Shown: positions 53,275-61,121 of the stretch, piece by piece
How positions within the stretch are numbered: position 1 is the first letter of the stretch
How the letters are laid out: each line of letters begins with the position of its first letter
Assembly: GCA_944320465.1 (NCBI GenBank)
Contig: CALUHO010000005.1
Span: 1 to 64,000, forward strand
Direction: 5' to 3'
From: an uncultured Bacteroidales bacterium
Lineage (GTDB): Bacteria; Bacteroidota; Bacteroidia; Bacteroidales; P3
Length of the DNA stretch: 64,000 nucleotides
The notes under the pieces: model-generated
Databases searched by the model: none
What the model saw: the letters and a program-made list of their open reading frames with translations, nothing else
What the model was told of the DNA's origin: nothing
Position numbers and translations under genes: made by a program

Positions 53275-54117
53275 TTAATCTACAAAACGACGCAGAAAGT
53301 CGAAAGTCTTCTCCTCGCTGCCCATTCCCAGCTTTTTTCTAATCTTGTATATCGAAGTCTCCACCGTCCGGACAGAACGATTGGTCAATTCGGCCAACTC
53401 CTTCGTTCCCATCCCCAAAGACAAAAGCGCACACAAACGCAATTCATACGGAGACATCTCTTCGCTTGAAACTGATTGGATCTTAACCCAAAAACCAGGA
53501 TACAGTTGCTCGAAACACGAACGGTACAATCCCCATTCCCCCTTGGCATCCAACAATTTCAAAGCATCCTGCATTTCGGTCAACTTTTCTTTGCGTGCAT
53601 CATCAGTCTTAGCCAGCACCAACTTCTTCAAACCATCGGACAAAGTCAGCAACAGCTCATAGCTCTTGAACAAAAGCAAAGCCTGCTTCTGATCCAGCCC
53701 CGCCCGATTTTCCTTCTCCGAAACCAAGGCATCCCCCGCTTGAGTTTCTTGAACAGGCTCTTGAGCCGAAACCTCCGGAGCCTTGTCTTCAGAAGGAGTA
53801 TCTTCCACAAAACCCCCAAACGAAGCCTCGCTCTTTTCTTCAAGAATTTCTTCCTTGTCCCAATTCGTATAGGGATGAACAGGCTTGGCCTTTTCCACAG
53901 AAACCGCTTGAATCACACCCTTTCCTTTCTGACCTTGGTCCAAAGATTCATCCTCCACCCGGCAAAAAGCAGATTCACAGTAATGCTGAACTGGTTTTTT
54001 CTTTCGATGCAAGACCAGGGCAAGCGCGATGCCCAAGGCGACAACAAGAACCGACAACACGATAATCACGCCGGTATAAACAAATGAAACATCTGCATAC
54101 ATTTCTTCCATAAACAT
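53275..54117 (-). CDS. Membrane-anchored protein with C-terminal LuxR-type helix-turn-helix
   Basis: A 280-residue protein with an unusual layout. Residues about 13-35 form a single transmembrane helix (GVIIVLSVLVVALGIALALV), followed by a charged linker rich in Glu, Lys and Gln (about 40-130), a helical region (about 135-205, LLLFKSYELLLTLSDGLKKLVL) and a LuxR/GerE-type HTH at 220-270 (RLCALLSLGMGTKELAELTN and SVRTVETSIYKIRKKLGM). DNA binding is likely since the second helix carries the usual V-R-T-V-E pattern. It could be a membrane-tethered transcription factor released or signalling in place. The start may be the ATG at 54111. Target genes unknown. Confidence 0.82.
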   Translation of the reverse strand: MFMEEMYADVSFVYTGVIIVLSVLVVALGIALALVLHRKKKPVQHYCESAFCRVEDESLDQGQKGKGVIQAVSVEKAKPVHPYTNWDKEEILEEKSEASFGGFVEDTPSEDKAPEVSAQEPVQETQAGDALVSEKENRAGLDQKQALLLFKSYELLLTLSDGLKKLVLAKTDDARKEKLTEMQDALKLLDAKGEWGLYRSCFEQLYPGFWVKIQSVSSEEMSPYELRLCALLSLGMGTKELAELTNRSVRTVETSIYKIRKKLGMGSEEKTFDFLRRFVD

Positions 54118-54240
54118 TCTCCATTATAATTTCCTGTCCGCTGCCCTAAAAGCATAGCCCCCGCATTCCTTACCAATGCAATGCAATCCGACTAAAGCCC
54201 GTGACCTTCAACATCTCGTCCCTTCCACCCCGCAGCCAGC

Positions 54241-54729
54241 TTACTCTTCCACAGCTTGCCTGATTTCCTCTTCCGAGGCCTGGCGCACCTCTAAAACCCG
54301 TCCCCTGAAATGCAAGGTTTCTCCGGCCAAAGGCTCGTTAAAATCCAAAGTCACCATTCCGTCCCGCTTGTCTACGACCAAAGCCTCGTAATGATGCCCT
54401 TCCATGTCTTGAATCGGAATGAATTCCCCCGTCTTGAGATCTATCCGTTCGTTTTCCGGCACCTCTGCCATCAAATCGGCTTCCGGAAACTGCACTACTT
54501 TCTCTTCATCGTACGGGCCATAACCCTGCTCTTCGTCTATCAAAAAATCAAAACCATCACCTGGCTCCAATCCCAACAGGTTCTTTTCCAATACATCCAA
54601 CAGCAATCCCCTTCCAACCAAGATTTCCGTAGGATCGTCTTCCGTATACTTCTCAACAATCTGCCCCTCCGGTCCATCATAACGTAGGGTATATTCCAAT
54701 ATCGCAATCGTATCCTTGCTTATTTTCAT
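54241..54729 (-). CDS. slyD: FKBP-type peptidyl-prolyl isomerase SlyD-like
   Basis: A 162-residue protein with the SlyD arrangement: an FKBP core (MKISKDTIAILEYTLRYDG) interrupted by an insert-in-flap domain after the LVGRGLLLDVLEKNLLGLEPGD segment, and EEQGYGPYDEE for the catalytic edge. The C-terminal His-rich metal-binding tail of E. coli SlyD is absent. It folds proline bonds and acts as a chaperone in the cytoplasm. The frame extends to 54813, but MKISKD at 54729 is the family start. A promoter on the minus strand lies at 54855-54827. Confidence 0.92.
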   Translation of the reverse strand: MKISKDTIAILEYTLRYDGPEGQIVEKYTEDDPTEILVGRGLLLDVLEKNLLGLEPGDGFDFLIDEEQGYGPYDEEKVVQFPEADLMAEVPENERIDLKTGEFIPIQDMEGHHYEALVVDKRDGMVTLDFNEPLAGETLHFRGRVLEVRQASEEEIRQAVEE

Positions 54730-54826
54730 GACTGGTTGTTTTAAATTTTGTCTAACAGCGTTCGCATCCACCGGATTTCCGCCGCCACATACGCCCGCTG
54801 CATATCCATACAAGTATCTTGATTTG

Positions 54827-54872
54827 CAAATTTACGGCTTTTTCCGGAATTCAAATGGATTTCATATTTTTG
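54827..54872. promoter_or_regulatory. Divergent promoters for slyD and xth
   Basis: Minus strand: TTTG (54855-54852), a 17-base spacer, TAAATTTG (54834-54827) for slyD. Plus strand: TATTTTTG (54865-54872) for xth. The two lie back to back in the intergenic gap. Confidence 0.6.
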
Positions 54873-54923
54873 CAAACTACGATTTGTCCGGTTCGAGCCG
54901 GCAACAAAATTCAAACAGAGAAC

Positions 54924-55700
54924 GTGTCTATCAAGAAAATCATCACCTACAACCTTAACGGAATCCGTTCGGCCGCCAACAAAGGCTTTGTGGAATGGTT
55001 GCGCAATTGCGGAGCCGATGTGGTTTGCCTTCAAGAAACCAAAGCCCAGCCGGACCAGATTCCAATAATGGAAATAGCCGGAGCAGGTTACGAAACCTAT
55101 TGTTTCTCCGCGCAAAAAAAAGGATACAGCGGAGTGGCCTTGCTCTGCCGCCAGAAACCCGACCATATAGAAAAAGGGATGGGGATACCGCTTTACGATA
55201 ACGAAGGACGCTTCATCCGGGCCGACTTCGGAAAACTGAGCGTAATCAGCGTATACCACCCTTCCGGCACTTCGGGAGAGGAACGCCAGGCTTTCAAAAT
55301 GCAATGGCTGCATGATTTCCAGGACTACGTGGAAGATTTACGGAAAAAACGTCCTTACATGATTTTAGCCGGAGATTATAATATTTGCCACGAAGCCATC
55401 GACATTCACGACCCCGTCCGCAACGCGACCCATTCCGGATTCTTGCCCGAAGAGCGTGAATGGATGAGCGGATTCCTGGCCAAAGGCTACATAGACAGCT
55501 TCCGGTACCTTCATCCCGATCTCAAGGCCCAATACACCTGGTGGAGTTTCCGGGCAGGTTCGCGAGCCAAGAATCTGGGATGGCGCATCGACTATCTGAT
55601 GTTGACCGACAATCTGGCCAATAATCTCAAAAACGCCTTCATCCTTCCCGAAGCAGTACATTCCGACCATTGCCCCTCAGGCATCGAATTAGACATATAA
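54924..55700 (+). CDS. xth: Exodeoxyribonuclease III
   Basis: A 258-residue AP endonuclease / 3' exonuclease in base-excision repair. Motifs: KIITYNLNGIRSAANKGF at the start, VCLQETKAQPDQIP with the metal-binding Glu, the LAGDYNICHEAIDIH catalytic Asp/Asn segment, and C-terminal HSDHCPSGIELD with the catalytic His. The open frame begins earlier (54819 or ATG at 54855), but the promoter at 54865-54872 lies within that extension, and a GTG at 54924 aligns with the normal ExoIII start. An OmpA-type lipoprotein gene follows after 4 bases. Confidence 0.93.
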   Translation: MSIKKIITYNLNGIRSAANKGFVEWLRNCGADVVCLQETKAQPDQIPIMEIAGAGYETYCFSAQKKGYSGVALLCRQKPDHIEKGMGIPLYDNEGRFIRADFGKLSVISVYHPSGTSGEERQAFKMQWLHDFQDYVEDLRKKRPYMILAGDYNICHEAIDIHDPVRNATHSGFLPEEREWMSGFLAKGYIDSFRYLHPDLKAQYTWWSFRAGSRAKNLGWRIDYLMLTDNLANNLKNAFILPEAVHSDHCPSGIELDI

Positions 55701-55704
55701 AACC

Positions 55705-56661
55705 ATGAAAACCCATCATAAAATGAAAAACATCAAAAAAATCGGCAGATGGAGTTTGATTCTCTCCATAGGAATAGCCAGCCTATCCTGCGTATCCTCC
55801 AGAAAATACAACGATTTGTTGGAGCAACAGAACACATGTGCCTCTGAAAACCGGGATTTGAAGAAAGCAAACCAAGACTGCAATGCCAATCTGACAGAAA
55901 GCAAAGCCTTAAACGACCGACTTCAAGCTAAAATGAATGCAACCCAGACCGAATTGGACACCCTGAGGCGGAATTACATATTGATGGCAGCCGATTTAGC
56001 CGAACTGCAAAACAATTACAAGAAAATAGATGCCGAATACAAAAGTTCGGTATCCGGCAAAGATGCGCTAAGAGATCAATTAGGACGGAAAGAAGCTGAA
56101 TTGGCCGAGAAAGAGAACCTGCTCAACGCCCAATCGGCCAAATTAGCCGAATTGCAAAGCATCCTGGATACAAAAGACCAACAACTCAACAGCTTGCGCG
56201 AAGCTGTCAGCAAAGCCTTGCTCGGATTCCAGGACAAAGGACTTTCCATCAACCTGAAAAACGGGAAAATATATGTCTCAATGGCAGAAAAGCTCCTGTT
56301 CGCGTCCGGAAGCTGGACAGTCAACCCGCAAGGCAGGGAAGCCATTTATGAATTAGGAAACGTGATGGCCCAGAACCCTGATATCCACATCATGGTAGAA
56401 GGCCATACCGACAACGTGCCCCTCAATGGAAAAGGCGATATCAAAGACAATTGGGATCTCAGCACCAAGCGAGCCACCTCGATTGTCCGCTTGCTGTTAG
56501 AAAACAAGAATATAGCTCCTTCCCGGGTATCTGCCTGCGGACGAAGCGAATACGTACCGTTGGCACCCAACGACAAAGCGGAGGACCGTGCCAAGAACCG
56601 TCGCACAGAAATCATCCTGACACCCGATCTGGACGAATTGTTCCAAGCCATCAACCAATAG
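55705..56661 (+). CDS. OmpA-family lipoprotein with coiled coil
   Basis: A 318-residue envelope protein. A lipoprotein signal ends LSIGIASLSC with acylated Cys29. A coiled coil runs about 35-165 (heptad-like AELAEKENLLNAQSAKLAEL). The C-terminal OmpA-like domain (about 205-312) contains IMVEGHTDNVPLNGKGDIKDNW and LSTKRATSIVRLLLENKNI, which binds peptidoglycan. It should tether the outer membrane to the cell wall. Translation may start at MKTHHK (55705) or MKNIKK (55723). It is co-transcribed with xth (4-base gap). Confidence 0.9.
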   Translation: MKTHHKMKNIKKIGRWSLILSIGIASLSCVSSRKYNDLLEQQNTCASENRDLKKANQDCNANLTESKALNDRLQAKMNATQTELDTLRRNYILMAADLAELQNNYKKIDAEYKSSVSGKDALRDQLGRKEAELAEKENLLNAQSAKLAELQSILDTKDQQLNSLREAVSKALLGFQDKGLSINLKNGKIYVSMAEKLLFASGSWTVNPQGREAIYELGNVMAQNPDIHIMVEGHTDNVPLNGKGDIKDNWDLSTKRATSIVRLLLENKNIAPSRVSACGRSEYVPLAPNDKAEDRAKNRRTEIILTPDLDELFQAINQ

Positions 56662-56742
56662 GACGAACAGGACAGGCACCTGCTTGCTCGCCAGCCAAGA
56701 TCTGATGCACACAGATGCCTGTCCTGATACATATTCTCGTCC
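56661..56742. repeat. Inverted repeat between the OmpA gene and recO
   Basis: CAGGACAGGCA (56668-56678) is the exact complement of TGCCTGTCCTG (56716-56726), and GGACGA (56661-56666) pairs with TCGTCC (56737-56742). An inner ATCTG/CAGAT pair gives a three-part hairpin. It starts at the last base of the OmpA stop codon and lies between convergent genes; probably a bidirectional terminator without T tract. Confidence 0.65.
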
Positions 56743-56757
56743 ATTCCGTCCACCAAG

Positions 56758-57498
56758 CTACCGAAATACTTCCCGAAGCACTTCCATTGACTTGAAAGAG
56801 CCGCTAATCCCGCTCTGAATCCGACAATACGAGGATAATGCCTGCAACAAAGCATGACGGCGCGACGAGTCGAACAAACTTATCTCCGGAAAACCATCCA
56901 AGCTTTGGTTCCGGGCTTGCAGCAAAAGAGCCAGATCCCTCGCTGCTTCCCCACGGAGAAAATCCTCATGCACCGGAGGGACAGAGACAAAACAGCCTTC
57001 CCTCAAATCGAAATACACATCCGCAGGATGCGTTTCCGCCTGCGGGTAGAAGCCCAATGAATCGGCCAAAGCCAGCAAAAAAAACAAATGGAATTCAGAA
57101 ATACCGCGCTGCCTCGTATCAAATTGCCGCAAAGCAGCCGAAATCTTATCGTAAAAACAAACATCCTGCTCCGATTCCATAATGCACCGCCCCATCACTT
57201 CCGCCAAAAAACAAGCCACGCTGCTCTTGCGGATATCAGCATGCATCTCCCGGTAAACATAAGCCAGCTTGGCCTCGCTCAAGTAAGAAAGATCGCTCCC
57301 ATGCCGGGACGAATCATAGCATAACTCCAACTGGTTCATCGGAAAGAAATAAGACAGGCGCATCTTGCCACCCGCCTTTGAAGGCAAGCGGACAAGGAAT
57401 CCCCTTTTCCCTTCCAAACGTGTATACACATTGACAACCAACCTGTTATCGCCAAACCTCGTAGTAGAAAGCACAATGCCTTCTGTCTCTTGCCTCAT
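56758..57498 (-). CDS. recO: DNA repair protein RecO
   Basis: A 246-residue recombination mediator. An N-terminal OB fold (MRQETEGIVLSTTRFGDNRLVVNVYTRLEG) is followed by the helical C-terminal domain. It loads RecA on SSB-coated DNA with RecR. The start codon overlaps the stop of porZ (ATGA), so the two genes are translationally coupled. The first ATG in frame lies 21 bases upstream (57519), but the OB fold begins here. No zinc Cys cluster is visible. Confidence 0.93.
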   Translation of the reverse strand: MRQETEGIVLSTTRFGDNRLVVNVYTRLEGKRGFLVRLPSKAGGKMRLSYFFPMNQLELCYDSSRHGSDLSYLSEAKLAYVYREMHADIRKSSVACFLAEVMGRCIMESEQDVCFYDKISAALRQFDTRQRGISEFHLFFLLALADSLGFYPQAETHPADVYFDLREGCFVSVPPVHEDFLRGEAARDLALLLQARNQSLDGFPEISLFDSSRRHALLQALSSYCRIQSGISGSFKSMEVLREVFR

Positions 57499-59831
57499 CG
57501 AATATAGAATATCTTGCAAGCCAAGCTCTGTTTGCCTTCCTCGGTTGAAGCAAAAACAAACAAAATCCCGCTATCCGGACGACGTCCCTGCATCCCGTAC
57601 CCATCCCAAGACAATTGCCCGCCGGTAGCCTGTCCTTGATAAATCAACGTACCATTCGTATCTGTTATTTTCACAATGGCATTCTGCGGCAACCCCTTGA
57701 TATTGATCAAGCCCTGATAACCGGGCCGAACCGGATTCGGAAATGCCCGCGCTTCCTCCTCAGGCTCGCCTTCCGTCCGGGTAGCTGTTCCCCGGTAAGA
57801 AAGCAATCCCCGGTCTGTGGCAATGAATACTTCGCCGCTTTGATCATCAATAGCAATATCTTGTATCCGATTGGAGAACAGAGGGGAATTGGACGTAGTG
57901 AAATGCGCTATCTCTTCCGAACCATCCGATGATACAAGATAAAGGCCATCGGAAGCGGTTCCTAACCATTTCCGGTTTCCCCCGTCCACAGCAATGGACA
58001 GGACTTGATTATCATCCAATAAATTAATTAAATATCCATCACGGGACACCCTGACCGTATTTACCGGGACCGAAGTGTACAGGCCCGTCGGATTCTCAAA
58101 CATCCGGGCATGCTGGTCAATCACCTTGACTCCCCGATCCGTCCCCATCCAAATATGCCCTAAATCATCCTCCACAAGACAGAAAACACGCGTGGTCGTC
58201 AAATCATTTCCATTGTTCATGTTCACCTGCAAGCCTTTTATGTAATTCCCGTCCGTTTCATAAACCGCCAAGCTTGCATTATTAAAAATCACCCACTTGT
58301 GCTGCCAATAATCGACCAACAAATCACTAACCCTCTCTGGCGCTAATCCAGAGACCCGCAAATCATAAGCACTCCAGTTCCCATTCCTATCCAGGCAATG
58401 CAAGGCCGCATCGCTCATGTTGTTCAATATCCATAAATTGGCATCGGCATCGAAATCCAAGCCATACACCCGGCAAGTGTTATGGACCGCATTGTCATAC
58501 TGGAGCGTGGAATTCTCCGGCATATACCATGCCATGCTCCCGTCCGGCTTGATTTCCACCAAGCCATACTCGCTGGTAGCTGCAAAATAATGTCCTTCCT
58601 GCAATGGATCCTCCACAGCTTGCACCACAGCGCGAATAGAAGCCGACAAACCGGCTTTCTGAACACTTTCCGTATTGTAAACCGTCCAATCCCCGTCGTG
58701 GAAGACATCCACCTCAAATGCAGTCGCCAAAGGTTGGAACGCATTCCCGTAACCGCCCCCAGCCACCAGAAGGGATTTTCCCGTTTTGGAAATGTCGAAG
58801 CAATTATCCGTCATGGGACCTTCATGCACAAAAGACAAACGTTCCCCGCTGGCCCGATCCACGCATACCATTTCCCCTGTCTGGAATCCCAGCCAAAGGT
58901 TTCCTTCCAAGTCGAGCATAGCAGCGCCTATAGCCGGATTAACTGTACCCCGGGTAGTGTATTCCAGATTCCAATCCGGCCCATACACATCGGCCCGCCA
59001 ACCCGAAAGAGAATCATGATACGCAGCAACGAGCCTGTTGGAAGATTCCTCCAAGACTGTCAAGGCTGCAGACCTCTCCAAAGGCAGTTCGGTCCAAGCC
59101 TGGCCAATATTACCGGCAAAAGCACGGCTTGAAGTCCCCACTACCAATGCCCCCATTGCGACAGTGCAAAACCGCAAATCCTGTCCCGCAAAAACGCTAT
59201 CTGTCGTCCATGCCGAAAAATCATTCAAATTCGATGCCGATTTCTCCGCATATTTCAAGCCTTCTTCCGTCACGGCGTAAATATACTCTTCGTCCACGCA
59301 AATCCCATACACCGCTTCCCGTGCATTGTTCTGCCCGATATAATAGGTTTCCTTTATCTCTTCCTTGCGCACGTCCACCACCACAATGCCGAATCCTGTG
59401 GCCAGATAAGCGTAACGACCATCCGTACAAATCCGGTTCACAGCCTTGCTCCCCTCTATCTCCGCTTCTTGCATATAAGGCAATGAAACCACGTCCGAAC
59501 CGAATACCAGGTCAAGCATTCCATCCTGATACCCCACTACCAAGGCATCGTACAGAGACTCGTAAGCCAAAGCAGAAATATCCACGCCGCTCAGCCCGTT
59601 ATTCCTGTCCATGCCATACAAAATATCATCCCGCGTATCCACATAAGCCAAAGTGTTCGACATGGCAGCAAAAACCTCCACATCCCGCTGTACGATCTGG
59701 AAAATGGCAGAAGACGCGAAATGCGTTCTCCACTGCCCTACGGCCACATCTTGCGCAGAAAGCGATTCCAATGCCAGTGCCAATCCTATAAACAAAGACA
59801 ATACACTCAGATTAAAACGTTTGATTTTCAT
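57495..59831 (-). CDS. porZ: Type IX secretion component PorZ (beta-propeller protein)
   Basis: A 778-residue secreted protein. Signal peptide (1-26), followed by two seven-bladed-propeller-like regions containing typical two-component-regulator-propeller blades (VGQWRTHFASSAIFQI; NNGLSGVDISALAYESLYDALVVGYQDG; EDDLGHIWMGTDRGVKVID; DDQSGEVFIATDRGLLS), and a C-terminal T9SS-type domain (FPNPVRPGYQGLINIKGLPQ ... SGILFVFASTEEGKQSLACKI). In Porphyromonas PorZ is surface-exposed and helps attach A-LPS to T9SS cargo. The length, domain order and recO neighbour agree with PorZ. Alternative: another surface propeller protein. Confidence 0.85.
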   Translation of the reverse strand: MKIKRFNLSVLSLFIGLALALESLSAQDVAVGQWRTHFASSAIFQIVQRDVEVFAAMSNTLAYVDTRDDILYGMDRNNGLSGVDISALAYESLYDALVVGYQDGMLDLVFGSDVVSLPYMQEAEIEGSKAVNRICTDGRYAYLATGFGIVVVDVRKEEIKETYYIGQNNAREAVYGICVDEEYIYAVTEEGLKYAEKSASNLNDFSAWTTDSVFAGQDLRFCTVAMGALVVGTSSRAFAGNIGQAWTELPLERSAALTVLEESSNRLVAAYHDSLSGWRADVYGPDWNLEYTTRGTVNPAIGAAMLDLEGNLWLGFQTGEMVCVDRASGERLSFVHEGPMTDNCFDISKTGKSLLVAGGGYGNAFQPLATAFEVDVFHDGDWTVYNTESVQKAGLSASIRAVVQAVEDPLQEGHYFAATSEYGLVEIKPDGSMAWYMPENSTLQYDNAVHNTCRVYGLDFDADANLWILNNMSDAALHCLDRNGNWSAYDLRVSGLAPERVSDLLVDYWQHKWVIFNNASLAVYETDGNYIKGLQVNMNNGNDLTTTRVFCLVEDDLGHIWMGTDRGVKVIDQHARMFENPTGLYTSVPVNTVRVSRDGYLINLLDDNQVLSIAVDGGNRKWLGTASDGLYLVSSDGSEEIAHFTTSNSPLFSNRIQDIAIDDQSGEVFIATDRGLLSYRGTATRTEGEPEEEARAFPNPVRPGYQGLINIKGLPQNAIVKITDTNGTLIYQGQATGGQLSWDGYGMQGRRPDSGILFVFASTEEGKQSLACKIFYIR

Positions 59832-59889
59832 GTAGCAAGTATCATTGGGTAAAAACAGCCTGCCTTTCCGTAATAGACAAGCTTACAAA

Positions 59890-59921
59890 TTGCGAATTTA
59901 CGTTTTTTCTGCTTACATTTG
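59890..59921 (+). promoter_or_regulatory. Promoter of the CPBP gene
   Basis: TTG (59890-59892), a 21-base spacer, then TACATTTG (59914-59921). It excludes the ATG at 59919, which overlaps the -7 box. Confidence 0.75.
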
Positions 59922-60008
59922 CCCGGCCTGCGCGATTTCAGCCCGGATAGATTCATTTCACCGGGCAATGGCAAGCATCAGGCCGCCATCGACATCAAAG
60001 CCTCCGCC

Positions 60009-60965
60009 ATGCGCCAACGAGAAATATTCTACAAGTTCCCCCATGCATTGCAACTGCTCTCTTTCATAGCCATCTGCATAGGATGCCTACTTCTCAGTTC
60101 AAGCATTGCCACATTGCTTGCCCTTTTGGCCGGGGGACCGGACAATCTAAGCGGAACAGCCTCACTCCTGTTCATCCAAGGATTCTCAACGATAGGAGGG
60201 TTCTTAATACCGGCTCTCTGGCTGGACCGGATGAAAAAAGCGGGAAATGCCGATTTCCTGCACGTACGGCAAAGAGTGGAACCAATCTCTTTACTATGCG
60301 GCTTGGCATTCCTCATTCTGGCTTCGCCCGTAGTATCGGCCTTGCAAGAATGGGGCCAATCATGGGAATTAAGCCCTGCACTCGAAGCCTTTTTCTCCCA
60401 GAGAACGCGCCAATCCGAAGCCATCCTTGACCAACTGCTCCATGTAGACAGCTGGGGAACCTTCCTTATGTCGTTTCTGATCATTGCGGTCACGGCAGGG
60501 GTCTGTGAGGAGTTCCTGTTTCGAGGAGGCTTGCAGAACCTGCTTCAAGAATGGTTTGCCGGCAGGCATCTCTCTTCTCCTCTGAAAAGCAGGCGAACCG
60601 GATCCTCTCCCAACATGACAGAAAGGTCCGCATCACCCCATGCGGCGGTCTGGATTGCAGCCATTGTATTCAGTGCCGTCCATATAGACATAGCCGGTTT
60701 CCTACCCCGCTGCCTGTTAGGTGCCATCCTGGGCTATGCTTATTTCTACTCGGAATCCATCTGGGTCCCGGTCATCCTTCATATAGCCAACAATGGATTT
60801 TCCTGCCTGATCGAGTTCTGTTATTACAAAGGGTACAGCAAGCTCGATCCGGATCTGCTGAACCAATCCCTCGGCTTGGAATGGACCATCGTCGGCATAG
60901 CCGGCCTCGCGTTCTTTTCCATCTTCATTTTCCGATACCAAAAATTGAAAAAAGAAACCGCCTGA
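60009..60965 (+). CDS. CPBP family intramembrane glutamic metalloprotease
   Basis: A 318-residue protein with about eight transmembrane helices. The CPBP/Abi motifs are EEFLFRGGLQNLLQEWF (about 167-183, motif EExxxR), a conserved His-containing helix (AVHIDIAGFLPRCLLGAILG near 225) and PVILHIANNGF near 255 with the second His. Bacterial CPBP proteases may process prenylated or other membrane proteins; several are linked to bacteriocin immunity, but no such genes are nearby. The N-terminal start is set by the promoter at 59890-59921. Confidence 0.88.
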   Translation: MRQREIFYKFPHALQLLSFIAICIGCLLLSSSIATLLALLAGGPDNLSGTASLLFIQGFSTIGGFLIPALWLDRMKKAGNADFLHVRQRVEPISLLCGLAFLILASPVVSALQEWGQSWELSPALEAFFSQRTRQSEAILDQLLHVDSWGTFLMSFLIIAVTAGVCEEFLFRGGLQNLLQEWFAGRHLSSPLKSRRTGSSPNMTERSASPHAAVWIAAIVFSAVHIDIAGFLPRCLLGAILGYAYFYSESIWVPVILHIANNGFSCLIEFCYYKGYSKLDPDLLNQSLGLEWTIVGIAGLAFFSIFIFRYQKLKKETA

Positions 60966-61016
60966 TAAGCAGGACCATGAAAATGTATCAAAAATAGGAC
61001 TCTAAAATCATTCTCA

Positions 61017-61110
61017 GACGGCGTGTCAGAGCGAGTAAGACACAAGACATTGAGAGCGAGGAGTGTATTGCCGCTGTTTCGCAGCGGCAGCAAGCCATGC
61101 AAAACACATG
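61017..61110 (-). repeat. Family A copy A6 between the CPBP gene and priA
   Basis: GGCGTGTCAGAGCGAGTAAG matches the reverse complement of family A right arms; GAGAGCGAGGAG continues the match. The other arm is degraded (ATGTACACCC). A hairpin CCGCTG-tttcg-CAGCGG lies in the centre. The flanking genes are convergent. Confidence 0.75.
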
Positions 61111-61121
61111 TACACCCTTGC

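Noticed and set aside
60009-60965. Bacteriocin immunity function of the CPBP protein
   Set aside because: No bacteriocin or export genes are nearby; the general CPBP call is safer.
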